The notes below the pieces were generated by a model, which did no database searches, was not told where the DNA came from, and saw nothing but the letters and a program-made list of their open reading frames with translations. Both the position numbers and the translations under genes were made by a program. Below, in pieces: positions 17,506 through 26,931 of a DNA stretch of 64,000 bases. The stretch is from NCBI RefSeq assembly GCF_002067275.1, contig NZ_MVQX01000035.1, positions 1 to 64,000 of the forward strand. Reading direction: 5' to 3'. Within the stretch, counting starts at the first letter, position 1; each line of letters begins with the position of its first letter. This DNA comes from Methanomethylovorans sp. PtaU1.Bin093. Lineage in GTDB: Archaea > Halobacteriota > Methanosarcinia > Methanosarcinales > Methanosarcinaceae.

Positions 17506-19890
17506 TCATGCTATGCCAGCTACTTTATACCTCTTCCTGTCTGCCAGCTCCTGCTTCTTTGCAGCATTCCAGCCGCTGACAGATTGGATATATCCTGTGA
17601 CCCTGGACATCTGTTCAACATTGGAAGAACCACAGTTCTCACAGACATCCTTGAGACCGGACATCATGTGGAAATCGTTCAGACATATCGTCATGTCCTT
17701 GGTGAAGGTGAAATATCCTACTTGTGTGTTCTTTGCAATGTTCATGGCAAATTCCTTCAGACCCTTTGGGTCCGGTGAACCTTCTCCCAGCCAGATGTGA
17801 CAGATGTTGCCTCCATCCACTATGGGGAAGAACACATGTTCTATCTTTATCCTGTCAGCAAGGGATATGTCAGCACCTGGTGGCACATGAGTACCATTGG
17901 TGTAATAGATGGGAAGGTCATGGGTTTCCTTTACCTTCGCCAGGGCCTTCTCCAGATCACCCTGCACGACCTGCTTTACACCATCTGCATATTCCTCATG
18001 CAACAGGTCGGATACAGCGAACCTCTGGCCTGTGGTCTCTGCGGGAGTCCTTGCAAGTGCTATCTCGATGCCATGTTTCTGGCCCAGCTCACGTGCATAC
18101 ATTTCAAGTTCTGTCATAACTCTTATCGCGAACTTGAAGGCAGCCTTTGACTCGTGTATCTGATTACCTGTATGGTACTGCACCATCTCGTTTATACCTA
18201 CGACACCTATGGTGTATACCAGCGAATCTATGTCTACTGCTATTGAGCCCTTCTTACCGGTCATCGGGTCCTTTGGACGCTGCGTTGCAAAGGGCATCCT
18301 GTCGTTCTCTATGATGTTCTCCATCCACTGCCTTTTGGTTGCAAATACCTTGATCGCCTGGTCCATCAGGCTCTTGAGATCTGCAAAGAGTGCCTTATCA
18401 TCACCGTTTGCTCTGTATGCAGCCCTTGGGCAATTCAGTGTCACTACCTGCCATGAACCCATGGAGAAGTGCTTCCCATCCTTAAAATGAAGCTTGTCAT
18501 TAAAGCTGGCATCGGCATCTGCATTAGCAGAGAACTGATATGCACAACACTGGTAACATGAGATGCCTTCTCCGGCTCCTCTGTATTCAGGAAGCTGATT
18601 ATCGAAGTAAGGTGTGCCGAACTTCGCAGCCAGCTCGAATGCCAGAGTGTAGAGGCCATCGTATGTAGGAAGTTCCGGATGAGCACGGTTGAACATCTCG
18701 TCCTCCTGCATGAAATCCGGTTCAATGGAGATCTCAGGTTTAGGGAAGTTAAAAGGCTTACCCCAGTTATCGCCCTGAAGCATCACGTTCATGAGGGCTG
18801 CAAATCCCAGCCTGACCTCACGTTCGAACTCTCCGTATGTGCGCCTGACAGTGCCGTTGGTACCGTCATGCACTTTGCCCTTGTATACTACAGGGATATC
18901 TTTCCAGAGCTTGGGCACACCTGGAGACAACTGTACCGAGGAGAAGACAACCTGGCCTCCCCGGGCCACCATCATCTGTGTCATCTCGTACACGAACATC
19001 TGCATAAGCTGTTCGATATCCTTGTAGCTCTTGCCTTCGAAGTAAGGTGCAAGGAACGTTAGGAAATTATAGAACCCCTGTCCACCGGCGAAGTTGGTCT
19101 GAGCGCTGCCCAATGCTTTTACTGCGTGCAGGATGGCAACCTCTGCCTTCATAGCCGGGCCTGCAACACTGGCTTTGGCACCGGACCCATCTGGCATGAG
19201 GCCGTAGTAGAAGAAATACCTCAGGTCCCAGTCCTGACAGAAGGCACGTGTGCCCATATATTCCAGATCATGGATGTGCAGGTCGCCGTTAAGGTGCAGG
19301 TCCGCAAGTCTGGGCGGCAACAGCAACAAATACTGCTCCTTGGAGATCTTGTCCGCCTTCTTCTTGTGTGATGTTTCGGCATTCTCCTGCAGATTTGCAT
19401 TATCCTTTGCTTCAAAACCTGAACCAAGATCGATCTCGCAGGCATCATATACAGGAGTACCTACTCTGGTGGAAACGTTCCTCCATTCCACATGTCCGCG
19501 CTCCAGCAGGATCATATTCACCATTTCCCTTATGAGTGGGCCTGAAAGGAACTTAAGGTCCAGCTGCCTTATGCGCCTCTCGGTATCCTTTGCGATGTCC
19601 TGGGCTTCTTCCCTGCTTATACCTGGTTTATTGTGGAACCTTGCGGCAAGCCCTGTTTCCTTCATCAGCTGATTGACCACTATATTACGGTCCCAGTCCA
19701 CCATGTGCCCGTCAGTGGTACGCACTTTTGGCATTACGGATATGGAATGACCATCGAGGGTCCTTTGTACGGCCTGCTTTTGAGGAAGTGTCATGTCCTC
19801 CTGAACAATACCTATGAACTTAAGCCTTTTGTCACTCCCTTCAACTGCTTTTTCCTTCTTATCCTGTGTACCAATGATGCATGTATCCAT
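17506..19890 (-). CDS. nrdD: Anaerobic (class III) ribonucleoside-triphosphate reductase
   Basis: A 794-residue NrdD. Residues of about 50-140 form the ATP-cone that regulates overall activity (VMPKVRTTDGHMVDWDRN, ISREEAQDIAKDTERRIRQL). The catalytic barrel follows with LHIHDLEYMGTRAFCQDW, the cysteine motif GISCYQCCAYQF and GNICHIWLGEGSPDP. The C-terminus carries the zinc motif CENCGSS and the glycyl-radical motif RVTGY. It makes deoxynucleotides in this strict anaerobe. It is the middle gene of nrdH-nrdD-nrdG; the nrdH stop is 18 bp upstream. A GGGGAT stretch before the ATG is a plausible ribosome-binding site. Confidence 0.95.
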   Translation of the reverse strand: MDTCIIGTQDKKEKAVEGSDKRLKFIGIVQEDMTLPQKQAVQRTLDGHSISVMPKVRTTDGHMVDWDRNIVVNQLMKETGLAARFHNKPGISREEAQDIAKDTERRIRQLDLKFLSGPLIREMVNMILLERGHVEWRNVSTRVGTPVYDACEIDLGSGFEAKDNANLQENAETSHKKKADKISKEQYLLLLPPRLADLHLNGDLHIHDLEYMGTRAFCQDWDLRYFFYYGLMPDGSGAKASVAGPAMKAEVAILHAVKALGSAQTNFAGGQGFYNFLTFLAPYFEGKSYKDIEQLMQMFVYEMTQMMVARGGQVVFSSVQLSPGVPKLWKDIPVVYKGKVHDGTNGTVRRTYGEFEREVRLGFAALMNVMLQGDNWGKPFNFPKPEISIEPDFMQEDEMFNRAHPELPTYDGLYTLAFELAAKFGTPYFDNQLPEYRGAGEGISCYQCCAYQFSANADADASFNDKLHFKDGKHFSMGSWQVVTLNCPRAAYRANGDDKALFADLKSLMDQAIKVFATKRQWMENIIENDRMPFATQRPKDPMTGKKGSIAVDIDSLVYTIGVVGINEMVQYHTGNQIHESKAAFKFAIRVMTELEMYARELGQKHGIEIALARTPAETTGQRFAVSDLLHEEYADGVKQVVQGDLEKALAKVKETHDLPIYYTNGTHVPPGADISLADRIKIEHVFFPIVDGGNICHIWLGEGSPDPKGLKEFAMNIAKNTQVGYFTFTKDMTICLNDFHMMSGLKDVCENCGSSNVEQMSRVTGYIQSVSGWNAAKKQELADRKRYKVAGIA

Positions 19891-19908
19891 TATCCAATCC
19901 CCTTCCGA

Positions 19909-20175
19909 TCAAAGTAAATTTTCAAGCGCTTCTCTTTTTACTTCCATTCCATTGAACAGCTCATCATGGGTGAGGAACTCTTCATCTATCTGCAATACAG
20001 GAGCTGTAAGGGTGAACACTCCATTGACCCTTAGTTCCGTGAGAGCTTCAGGAGTGGACATATCAGTGGTCTTGAAAATCACGCCGCTCTCCTTAAGAGC
20101 CCTTTTGAGCATTTCGCATTTTGGGCAGGTTTTTGTTGTATATATAATGACTTCAGGCATTTTTCTCGCGTCCAT
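19909..20175 (-). CDS. nrdH: NrdH-type glutaredoxin-like redoxin
   Basis: An 88-residue thioredoxin-fold protein with the redox motif CPKC near residue 16 (YTTKTCPKCEMLKRAL) and the cis-Pro region LTAPVLQID. It probably re-reduces NrdD, as reported for the Methanosarcina barkeri class III system, where a redoxin delivers electrons to the reductase. Start 20175 is chosen because a TATA box (TTATATATAAG on the minus strand, about 20191-20204) lies some 23 bp upstream, giving a leaderless mRNA; a longer reading frame to 20247 extends beyond that promoter. An ATG five codons later (20160) is also possible. Confidence 0.85.
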   Translation of the reverse strand: MDARKMPEVIIYTTKTCPKCEMLKRALKESGVIFKTTDMSTPEALTELRVNGVFTLTAPVLQIDEEFLTHDELFNGMEVKREALENLL

Positions 20176-20190
20176 TACTACTTTATTATT

Positions 20191-20204
20191 ATACTTATAT
20201 ATAA
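20191..20204 (-). promoter_or_regulatory. TATA box of the nrdHDG operon
   Basis: On the minus strand the sequence reads ATTATATATAAGT, centred about 23 bp before the ATG at 20175. The spacing fits leaderless initiation of the operon. Confidence 0.5.
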
Positions 20205-20247
20205 TTGAGTTATGAGTAGGCGTTACCTGTGCCCACTTAAAAAACAC

Positions 20248-20470
20248 AAGCAGAAAGCCCTTCTCAATAACTTTGATCTCTCGTTTGAAGGTAAATTATA
20301 CAAATGACATGTGGATTAATAACGGTTTTTCACAGCACATTTACATACATAAAAATTACAACTGGTAACAAACATGGTCAGTAAAAGCTCCACGAGAGGA
20401 GAGATGTTTACCAGATGTGGTCACAATGCGTTCCTACAAAAAGATGATATAAATCATCCCCGTATAGCAA
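20248..20470. other. Intergenic region between nrdH and radB
   Basis: AT-rich non-coding spacer between divergent genes. A short dyad GATGAT/ATCATC (20443-20448 and 20453-20458) surrounds a TATA-like GATATAAAT just before the radB start. No ORF with coding character is seen. Confidence 0.4.
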
Positions 20471-21160
20471 GTGATCCCAAGAGGTGTTTACATAGATCCA
20501 CATTTAGCATCTGGCTGCAGATCACTGGACGATCTCCTTGAAGGAGGATTGGAAGCTGGAGTTGTGACCCAGCTTTTTGGAGAAGCTGGCAGCGGCAAAA
20601 CAAATCTGTGTCTTCAGCTTGCCATAAGGTGTGTAGGGCAAGACAAGAAGGTCATAATCATCGATACTGAAGGTATTTCTCCCAGCAGGTTCAGACAGAT
20701 AGCAGGAGAAAGAGCAAAGGAAATAGCTCAGCAGATAATAATCTACGAACCTCATAACTTTGAAGAACAACATGCAGCAGTAAGAGAACTTGAAAAGGTC
20801 ATCAAAGAGAACATCGGCCTTATTATAGTAGACTCTGCCACTGCCTTTTACAGATTTGAACTGGAGCAGGATGATGCTGCCCTAAGGGCAAGGCGTGAGC
20901 TTGGTAGCCAGATAGGTTTTCTGCACAGCCTTGCAAGAAAATATGGCATTGTGGTGGTCATAACCAACCAGGTATACACAGATATCCCTTCAGGGATGCT
21001 GCGCCCTGTTGGCGGCAATATAATCGAGCATATATCCAAGACCATTATCCAGTTAGAGCGCCTCGGTGATGGAAAACGGCGGGCAGTTCTCAGGAAACAT
21101 CGTTCTCTTCCGGAAGGCATAAGCTGCGAGTTCACCATAACTTCCGAAGGCGTTGAATGA
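20471..21160 (+). CDS. radB: DNA repair and recombination protein RadB
   Basis: A 229-residue RecA/RadA-family paralogue of archaea. Walker A GEAGSGKTN lies near residue 38, Walker B is LIIVDSATAF, and the protein lacks the N-terminal helix-hairpin-helix domain of RadA, as expected for RadB. RadB binds DNA and modulates RadA-mediated strand exchange and Holliday-junction resolution. The frame opens with GTG at 20471; no ATG lies near the conserved N-terminus (SGCRSLDDLLEGG). It converges on trmI with 17 bp between the stop codons. Confidence 0.93.
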   Translation: MIPRGVYIDPHLASGCRSLDDLLEGGLEAGVVTQLFGEAGSGKTNLCLQLAIRCVGQDKKVIIIDTEGISPSRFRQIAGERAKEIAQQIIIYEPHNFEEQHAAVRELEKVIKENIGLIIVDSATAFYRFELEQDDAALRARRELGSQIGFLHSLARKYGIVVVITNQVYTDIPSGMLRPVGGNIIEHISKTIIQLERLGDGKRRAVLRKHRSLPEGISCEFTITSEGVE

Positions 21161-21177
21161 CCTGTCTGGATACTTCG

Positions 21178-21930
21178 TCATATCCTGGCAATAGTGATAT
21201 AACCTGTATGGCCTACTCCACCTGTCCCTGGCCTTGTGCCTCTCTCCGATACTGATAGCGGCCTTTCGATGCACTCTATTGTCATAACATCCCAGGGACC
21301 TGATGCATCCAATGCTTTGCGTATTGCGATGGTCTGTTCTATGAATGGGGAATAAGTTACCACAAAACCTCCAGGTACAAGCACCCTTCGCACTTTTGGG
21401 ACGACTTCCGGGGAATTAATGGTGTCAAGGGTAACGACATCGAACTTTTCTTCTATTTTGTCGATCTCTTCAACTATGTTGCCACAACGTACTTCTACAT
21501 TGTGCAGGCCGGCTTTCGAAATATTGTTGCGTGCAAGGTTTGCGAAATTCTCTTTTATCTCATAGGTGATGACATTCTTTGCTATGGAGCCAAGGTACAT
21601 GGATAGAACACCTGACCCGGTCCCTGCATCCAGTACCACATCGTTTTTACAAAGTCCAGTATAGGCGACGACCATGCCTATATCCTTGGGCATCATGGGC
21701 GCACCGGAGCGCTGTGCATGCCTGAACATATCCGGCATACGAGGTTTCTGCACAATGAACTCCTGGCCCTTGTGAGAACATATCCTATCACCCGGGGAAA
21801 GCCGAAAAAGCTCTGAGAGCTCGATAATACCAAAATCGCTGTGGAAAGCATCCTCAGAAACGCATACTATGAACTCTCGTGGCTTCTCATTGAGGAATGT
21901 CCTCAACAGCACCATTTCTCCATTTTCCAT
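21178..21930 (-). CDS. trmI: tRNA (adenine-N1)-methyltransferase, TrmI family
   Basis: A 250-residue SAM-dependent methyltransferase. Motif I is VVLDAGTGSGVLSMYLG, motif II is ITYEIKENFANLARNN, and the N-terminal part (CSHKGQEFIVQKP, MPKDIGMVV) matches the archaeal TrmI family that methylates A57/A58 in the tRNA T-loop. C-terminal IERPLSVSERGTRPGTGGVG with a GHTGY ending is also typical. It lies 8 bp after the HD-domain gene on the same strand, so the two are likely cotranscribed. Confidence 0.9.
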   Translation of the reverse strand: MENGEMVLLRTFLNEKPREFIVCVSEDAFHSDFGIIELSELFRLSPGDRICSHKGQEFIVQKPRMPDMFRHAQRSGAPMMPKDIGMVVAYTGLCKNDVVLDAGTGSGVLSMYLGSIAKNVITYEIKENFANLARNNISKAGLHNVEVRCGNIVEEIDKIEEKFDVVTLDTINSPEVVPKVRRVLVPGGFVVTYSPFIEQTIAIRKALDASGPWDVMTIECIERPLSVSERGTRPGTGGVGHTGYITIARI

Positions 21931-21938
21931 AATAGCTC

Positions 21939-23768
21939 CTAGACCTGTTTTGAAGGCGCATATCTTGCCATGGACATGGTCACCATGTCCTTGGGAATAG
22001 AGTGTTTATTTATCATTACATAGCTTTCTATCTGCTTGAACTCCGAAGCATAAGACCCTGCGATCTTGCGCGCATATTCCGCACCTTCATGCGTGAGCAC
22101 GTACTCGTATCTCTGTCTGTACCTGCCATTCTTTTCATAGTATCTCAGATCCTCATCTACTATGCCCATAGCAACAAGCACCTGTATGTCCTCGAAGGCT
22201 TTGTCACTATATGGGAACCCATATCTTTCATGGAAATCATACTCGAAAAGGTTCTTCAGCGAAGCATGATCGCTGAACTGAAGTATGGTACGGTACAGCC
22301 AGGTAATATGCCTGAGCCGTGGCACTGAGATGAAACCAGCTTCTTCCTTCTTAAAGATATTGTATATTGCATAGAAAAGCAGTATTATGCCTTCTATGGG
22401 AAGATACTGCTCCGCACGGATAAAGCCCAGAAGCCTGGGGGATAGTTCATCCACGATTTTATGCATCTGAGAGGAAACCACTGTTCCATCTATCCCTGCT
22501 ACAGCATCGGGATGTGCAAATGTCGTAAGTGAAAGCTGTCTTGAGATAGATCTGACAAGTCCATTGGCCAGGGCTGATTCATCATAGAAGAAGCTTTCTT
22601 CATCACCTATCAATACTCTCATGCTTTTGGGAACGCCCGATGCTACATCCAGGTCTGCCAGCACATCCCCCAGTTCCCGGGCAAGACGTGATTCGAATTT
22701 CATCTTAGCCACACCGTGGCGGGCAATGGTTGCAAGTGCCATCCTTGTGGAAGGCCTGAGCATCTTCTGGCTGAACCTTGCAACAGATACATATAACCTG
22801 CCATCCCGGAGGTCATCAAGTAGCCGGAGAGATCTTTCGGCTGCATGTGACCTGATGAAAACTAGCAGATCGTTGTCATTGTATTCGGTGAAAAAGCGAA
22901 TTACCTCGTCCTTTGCAGCTTCTGTGCCGGATACATTTCTGAAACGCTCAAGTGCATCCTCAAGGGCGTAGAGCAGCATCACCCTGGCGGCCTGGGTCTT
23001 TGGATTGTGTATGACAGCAGTATAATGATGAGCTCGGGATATTAACATGGATTCTGCAGCTGTGAGTGCCATTTCATTACCATAGTCCGAGCCTTCCGGA
23101 CTTCCCAACACGACATTCCCGCCCTTGATGATGAGGCTGTCGATTATCTGGTCAACATCGATGAGTCCGAAGGATACGCCTGTATGGTAGGAATCCCTCA
23201 GGAGGAAATCTATTCTGTCAGCATCCACGTCACCTGCTATTATCTGGGCGAGGTAAGGCTTTGATATGGCACATGCTTCACCTGTGGCAATATTTGCGAT
23301 CTCATCAAAGAAATAAAAAGGATCTGTACCAAATTCCGACTCCGTATACCTTGCAATGAAATTGTCCTGTGGCAGCATCCTTATGATGGCCCTTGAGAAG
23401 GCTTCGTGCCTTATGAACTTCCTGTCTTCGATCACTGGCTGTAATTGAGGATTGCGCTTGAGCACGCTCTCGACCGCATGGGAGAATGCCGAGTGACCCA
23501 CATCATGTAAGAGTCCCGCGATCCTTATCCTGCGTATATCCTCTTCCTCAAGGGAAAGCGACTGGCCGATGACGGATGCCATATGCATGGTGCCGATGCT
23601 GTGCTCGAAACGGGTGTGATTGGCACCGGGATAGACATGGTCAACTAACCCAAGTTGTTGTATGTTCCTAAGCCTTTGGACATGACGCGTGTTCAGAAGC
23701 ATCTGCTCGAACTCATCAAGGATGATGGTCTTGTGCACAGGGTCATGTATTATGAGGGGTTTTTGCAT
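21939..23768 (-). CDS. HD-domain phosphohydrolase (dGTPase-like), long form
   Basis: A 609-residue protein with an HD domain: DPVHKTIILDEFE at the start, then NHTRFEHSIGTMHMA, LLHDVGHSAFSHAVES (HD pair at about residue 88) and AGDVDADRIDFLLRDSYHTG. These match SAMHD1/dGTPase-like enzymes that hydrolyse nucleotides. The C-terminal 250 residues are additional and may include a winged-helix segment (residues about 530-570). The second HD protein in this window (57988-59184) shares the N-terminal half but is 210 residues shorter. Substrate is not known. It is upstream of trmI. Confidence 0.85.
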   Translation of the reverse strand: MQKPLIIHDPVHKTIILDEFEQMLLNTRHVQRLRNIQQLGLVDHVYPGANHTRFEHSIGTMHMASVIGQSLSLEEEDIRRIRIAGLLHDVGHSAFSHAVESVLKRNPQLQPVIEDRKFIRHEAFSRAIIRMLPQDNFIARYTESEFGTDPFYFFDEIANIATGEACAISKPYLAQIIAGDVDADRIDFLLRDSYHTGVSFGLIDVDQIIDSLIIKGGNVVLGSPEGSDYGNEMALTAAESMLISRAHHYTAVIHNPKTQAARVMLLYALEDALERFRNVSGTEAAKDEVIRFFTEYNDNDLLVFIRSHAAERSLRLLDDLRDGRLYVSVARFSQKMLRPSTRMALATIARHGVAKMKFESRLARELGDVLADLDVASGVPKSMRVLIGDEESFFYDESALANGLVRSISRQLSLTTFAHPDAVAGIDGTVVSSQMHKIVDELSPRLLGFIRAEQYLPIEGIILLFYAIYNIFKKEEAGFISVPRLRHITWLYRTILQFSDHASLKNLFEYDFHERYGFPYSDKAFEDIQVLVAMGIVDEDLRYYEKNGRYRQRYEYVLTHEGAEYARKIAGSYASEFKQIESYVMINKHSIPKDMVTMSMARYAPSKQV

Positions 23769-23857
23769 TGGATGATATTAGGAGAAGAGGATATATAAAT
23801 GGGAAGGGAAATGCGATCTTAAATGCCTTATCATGTCTTATCAGCCACTTTATACCC

Positions 23858-24514
23858 CTAACCGCCCAATAAGATCGTTATCGCTGCTATCGACATGCCT
23901 ATGACCGTAGTGCCAAAGCCTGATCTCACCTTGCCGTAAAGGTCCTTTTCGTATGTTCTGTAGTAGCCGGTGATGAACAATAGCAATATTCCCAGCAGAT
24001 TGGACATTGCAAGTGCATGGATCAGCTTGTCGGACAGAAAGAACGGCAGGACAACTATGACCCCTGAGGCTGTGGATATCAGGGATGTGCCCAAGATCAT
24101 ATACAGTGCATCCCGGGTAGATACTGTTTCTTTTTTTCCGGTTGCTGCAAGATGCAATATAAGATCCCTGTATAGTTCAAGCCTCTTTTCTTCAGAAATG
24201 TTACTAATAATGGTATTTTCAAGCTGTTCGCTGATCAGAGGGAGTGCAGCCTTTCCTTTCCGGTCGGACTTGCATATATCTATTATATCGTTCTCTATTC
24301 CGAGATTGTGATTTCTCTCCCATATATAGAAAGAACCATCAGCTATCCCCCATGCAATGCAACACAAAAGCGCAGAATATATCATAGGGAAGTATGAACC
24401 CCCAGGTATGGCAATGTAGGTCCGCAGGACACTGGTAAAGGTCATTGCGATAATCACTGCATAGATAACCTCTGCTCCGGTCCAGTACTTGCCAATATAG
24501 CTGGAAAGATGCAT
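23858..24514 (-). CDS. VIT1/CCC1-like integral membrane protein
   Basis: A 218-residue membrane protein. About five hydrophobic segments are visible: two near the N-terminus (VIYAVIIAMTFTSVL, IYSALLCCIAWGIADGSFYI) and three near the C-terminus, with a cytosolic helical domain of about 60 residues between them. The arrangement and the AWGIADG motif resemble the VIT1/CCC1 iron/manganese transporter family, where the central domain binds metal. The match is by pattern only, so metal transport is tentative. It stands alone on the minus strand. Confidence 0.5.
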   Translation of the reverse strand: MHLSSYIGKYWTGAEVIYAVIIAMTFTSVLRTYIAIPGGSYFPMIYSALLCCIAWGIADGSFYIWERNHNLGIENDIIDICKSDRKGKAALPLISEQLENTIISNISEEKRLELYRDLILHLAATGKKETVSTRDALYMILGTSLISTASGVIVVLPFFLSDKLIHALAMSNLLGILLLFITGYYRTYEKDLYGKVRSGFGTTVIGMSIAAITILLGG

Positions 24515-24726
24515 ATTTTCTCCTCAGGTGATTGACCATTTGTTAAGAGATTTAATATATTTATTATTTGAGATAAGATAAAAAAGGAATAAACTTCCGA
24601 GGAAGAATATTCGACTACAAGAAACAGACCCCACATGTGACTTACTGGCACGATCTTCGGACTTACCGACCAATACGCCAACCTTCACATTTTTATCCTC
24701 CTTTGCACCTTTACAAAGCAGATACC

Positions 24727-25746
24727 ATGAGGACCATAGACTGGAACGATGAATCAAACTCAATAGTAATGATCGATCAGACCCTGCTTCCGTCAGAATA
24801 CAAAGTGATAGAATGTACGACTCTCGCATCCCTGTGTGAGGCCATCATGTCACTCAGGGTGCGCGGAGCTCCGGCTCTCGGGGCTGCAGGCGGATATGGC
24901 ATGGCTCTTGCAGCCAGGCTTAGTAGTGCCAAGGACATGGATGCGTTGTTAAAGGACATGCAGGTCGCGGCAAAGACCATAAAGGCTACAAGACCCACTG
25001 CCGTTAATCTTGCATGGGGGGTTGACAGGATATTGCATGCCATCAACGATGCGTATGACCTGAAAGGAATAAAGAATGTGGCGCTCTCGGAGGCAAAAAG
25101 GATGGCGGACGAAGATGTGGTCAAGAACAGAAAAATAGGGGAACATGGTGCCAGATTGCTGGAAGATGGCGATGTGGTGCTTACTCACTGCAATGCCGGC
25201 AGGATGGCCTGTGTGGACTGGGGTACAGCTCTTGGCGTGATACGTTCGGCAGTTGAAGACGGTAAGCAAATACAGGTGGTAGCATGCGAGACGCGGCCAC
25301 TTAACCAGGGAAGCAGGATCACTGCCTGGGAGCTGATGCAGGATAATATCCCTGTCACCCTTATAGCGGATTCTATGTCAGGCCACTTGATGAGAAAAGG
25401 AGTCATTAACAAGGTCATAGTGGGGGCTGACAGGATAACAGGCGACGTGGTCTTTAACAAGATTGGGACATATACCCACTCCGTGCTTGCAAAGGAGCAC
25501 GAGATACCCTTCTACGTAGCTGCGCCCTTGTCCACCTTTGATCTTGAAGGATGGGAAGAAACCGTACCTATCGAACTGAGGAACGAAGATGAGTTGCGTT
25601 CCTTTAATGGAAAAGCAATAGCTCCCAAAGATGCAAAGGTGTACAATCCGGCATTCGACGCAACACCTATGGAGAACATCACTGCCCTTATCACAGAGAA
25701 AGGTGTATATTATCCACCATTCCTGCTGGATGAATTGTTCATATGA
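24727..25746 (+). CDS. mtnA: S-methyl-5-thioribose-1-phosphate isomerase
   Basis: A 339-residue aldose-ketose isomerase of the MtnA/eIF2B-alpha-like family. RGAPALGAAGGYG lies near residue 50, the catalytic cysteine in THCNAGRMACVDWGTALG near 155, and the catalytic Asp in VGADRITGDVVFNKIGTY near 235. It converts methylthioribose-1-phosphate (or 5-deoxyribose-1-phosphate) to the ribulose form in methionine salvage. The start at 24727 agrees with the usual N-terminus (RTIDWNDESN); a TATA-like TTTTATC lies about 33 bp upstream, which suggests a short leader. Confidence 0.92.
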   Translation: MRTIDWNDESNSIVMIDQTLLPSEYKVIECTTLASLCEAIMSLRVRGAPALGAAGGYGMALAARLSSAKDMDALLKDMQVAAKTIKATRPTAVNLAWGVDRILHAINDAYDLKGIKNVALSEAKRMADEDVVKNRKIGEHGARLLEDGDVVLTHCNAGRMACVDWGTALGVIRSAVEDGKQIQVVACETRPLNQGSRITAWELMQDNIPVTLIADSMSGHLMRKGVINKVIVGADRITGDVVFNKIGTYTHSVLAKEHEIPFYVAAPLSTFDLEGWEETVPIELRNEDELRSFNGKAIAPKDAKVYNPAFDATPMENITALITEKGVYYPPFLLDELFI

Positions 25747-25839
25747 TCAGATGAACACCATAAGGCTTTAAATGGTTGAATACAATTCACAGCATAAAGC
25801 ACTAATACAAATATAGCTTATTTACCATCAGGAGAAAAT

Positions 25840-26013
25840 ATGTCTAAGAAAAGTTCAAGTGGCAGCGGGTTGATGTCATCAGCCGGGCTGATGCGTTATT
25901 ATGAAGCGGACAAGAAAGCAATTCATGTAGATCCAAAGGCTGTATTGGCTTTTGGTGCAGTGATAGGCTTTGCTGTCCTGATGCTCAATGCCATGTATGG
26001 CCTTTGGCCATGA
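25840..26013 (+). CDS. Preprotein translocase subunit Sec61-beta (SecG)
   Basis: A 57-residue gene, easy to miss. The product has a Ser/Gly-rich N-terminus (MSKKSSSGSGLMSSAGLMRY), a short amphipathic stretch (YYEADKKAIHVDPKAVLA) and one C-terminal transmembrane helix (VLAFGAVIGFAVLMLNAMYG). This is the pattern of archaeal Sec61-beta, the small non-essential subunit of the SecYE-beta translocon. GGAG lies 6 nt before the ATG. It follows mtnA by about 90 bp and probably has its own promoter (CTTTAAATGG near 25766). srp19 and the secFD pair in this window belong to the same export route. Confidence 0.9.
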   Translation: MSKKSSSGSGLMSSAGLMRYYEADKKAIHVDPKAVLAFGAVIGFAVLMLNAMYGLWP

Positions 26014-26056
26014 ATTCTTATTTCATTGTTTCTTTTTCAGATGGGTCTTTCCGTTA

Positions 26057-26347
26057 TTATGAGCGTATTTCTTTAATGGCTGCAGCTATTTTTCTTGAGA
26101 GCTGGGTTTTCGGAGCGGTATTATCGATAAGAACCCTGCCACTCTTTTCCCACCATGACCGGGGATAGGACCTATCTTTTTCGACCTCAGGGTTCATACC
26201 AAGCTTCAATGCCGCTTTTTCGATCTCAGCAAGGGTAGGCTCGCCAACAGACGATTTTTTTGAAATAATACGCCCCTGACTTCTCGATCTGTTCTTATCT
26301 ATATAGGCTGGCCATATGACCAGTTTGTTCCTATCGCGCATCAACAT
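26057..26347 (-). CDS. srp19: Signal recognition particle 19 kDa protein
   Basis: A 96-residue SRP19. The RNA-binding region is seen in KLVIWPAYIDKNRSRSQGR near the N-terminus and SVGEPTLAEIEKAALKLG; PRSWWEKSGRVLID is a family hallmark. It binds SRP RNA and promotes assembly of SRP54, which then targets nascent chains to the Sec translocon. A TATA-like ATTTTAAAT on the minus strand ends about 24 bp upstream of the ATG at 26347, consistent with leaderless translation; an ATG two codons later is the other option. Confidence 0.92.
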   Translation of the reverse strand: MLMRDRNKLVIWPAYIDKNRSRSQGRIISKKSSVGEPTLAEIEKAALKLGMNPEVEKDRSYPRSWWEKSGRVLIDNTAPKTQLSRKIAAAIKEIRS

Positions 26348-26404
26348 GGGCTTTAGTTAATACTTCATCTGATTTAAAATTCCCTGATGATCCGTTTTGA
26401 TGGT

Positions 26405-26833
26405 TCACTCCTGCTTCTCAGAACTTACATCTTTCACGAAGTCAAGAGTTCCCAGGTCCTGCAGACTGCTGATGGGGGCATAACACACGATAATGGTGCC
26501 ATCTGCAGAAACCGTGAGTATATCTATGCCAAGCCCTCTTAAGGTCTCAAGGTTGACGGGATCATTTTCAAGTGTACGGACCCTTAATCTCAGATTACCG
26601 TCCCTTGTGCTCAGAAGAGGGTCCGAAGTATAATACAGGAAAGCAGCTGGCTCTCCCTGAGTTTCATATATATGGGCTGTCTTATTAAGGTGCCAGCCCA
26701 GGACCGGATGGGCAAAATAAGTGTTCGGGTAACCAGGATCAGTAAATACTGGAATTTCTTCCTCTTCTTTCTCGATACAACCGCAAAGATATATGGCTGA
26801 GATCAACAGCAATGATATCATAACTCTGGTCAT
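26405..26833 (-). CDS. Small predicted lipoprotein
   Basis: A 142-residue protein that I do not recognise. The N-terminus is a lipoprotein signal peptide with lipobox YLCGC near residue 17, followed by an acidic linker (IEKEEEEIP) and an alpha/beta domain (AHPVLGWHLNKTAHIYE, LRVRTLENDPVNLETLRGLG) ending in DVSSEKQE. It should be anchored on the outside of the membrane. A TATA-like CTTAAATAC about 30 bp upstream supports the start at 26833 over an in-frame ATG at 26857, which lies too close to that box. Confidence 0.7.
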   Translation of the reverse strand: MTRVMISLLLISAIYLCGCIEKEEEEIPVFTDPGYPNTYFAHPVLGWHLNKTAHIYETQGEPAAFLYYTSDPLLSTRDGNLRLRVRTLENDPVNLETLRGLGIDILTVSADGTIIVCYAPISSLQDLGTLDFVKDVSSEKQE

Positions 26834-26931
26834 AATATCTACATTATAAAATTCCATGTCCGTGTATTTAAGTATGTGCTTGGACAGGTTGCAGCAAAAT
26901 ACATATAGTTGCTGCTTAATGCAAGCTACAC

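Noticed and set aside
17509-17800. Short plus-strand frames opposite nrdD and nrdG
   Set aside because: They run antisense to conserved motifs of both proteins and have no start signals.
20443-20458. GATGAT/ATCATC dyad before radB as an operator
   Set aside because: A 6-bp dyad around a TATA-like element in AT-rich DNA is expected by chance; there is no supporting second site.
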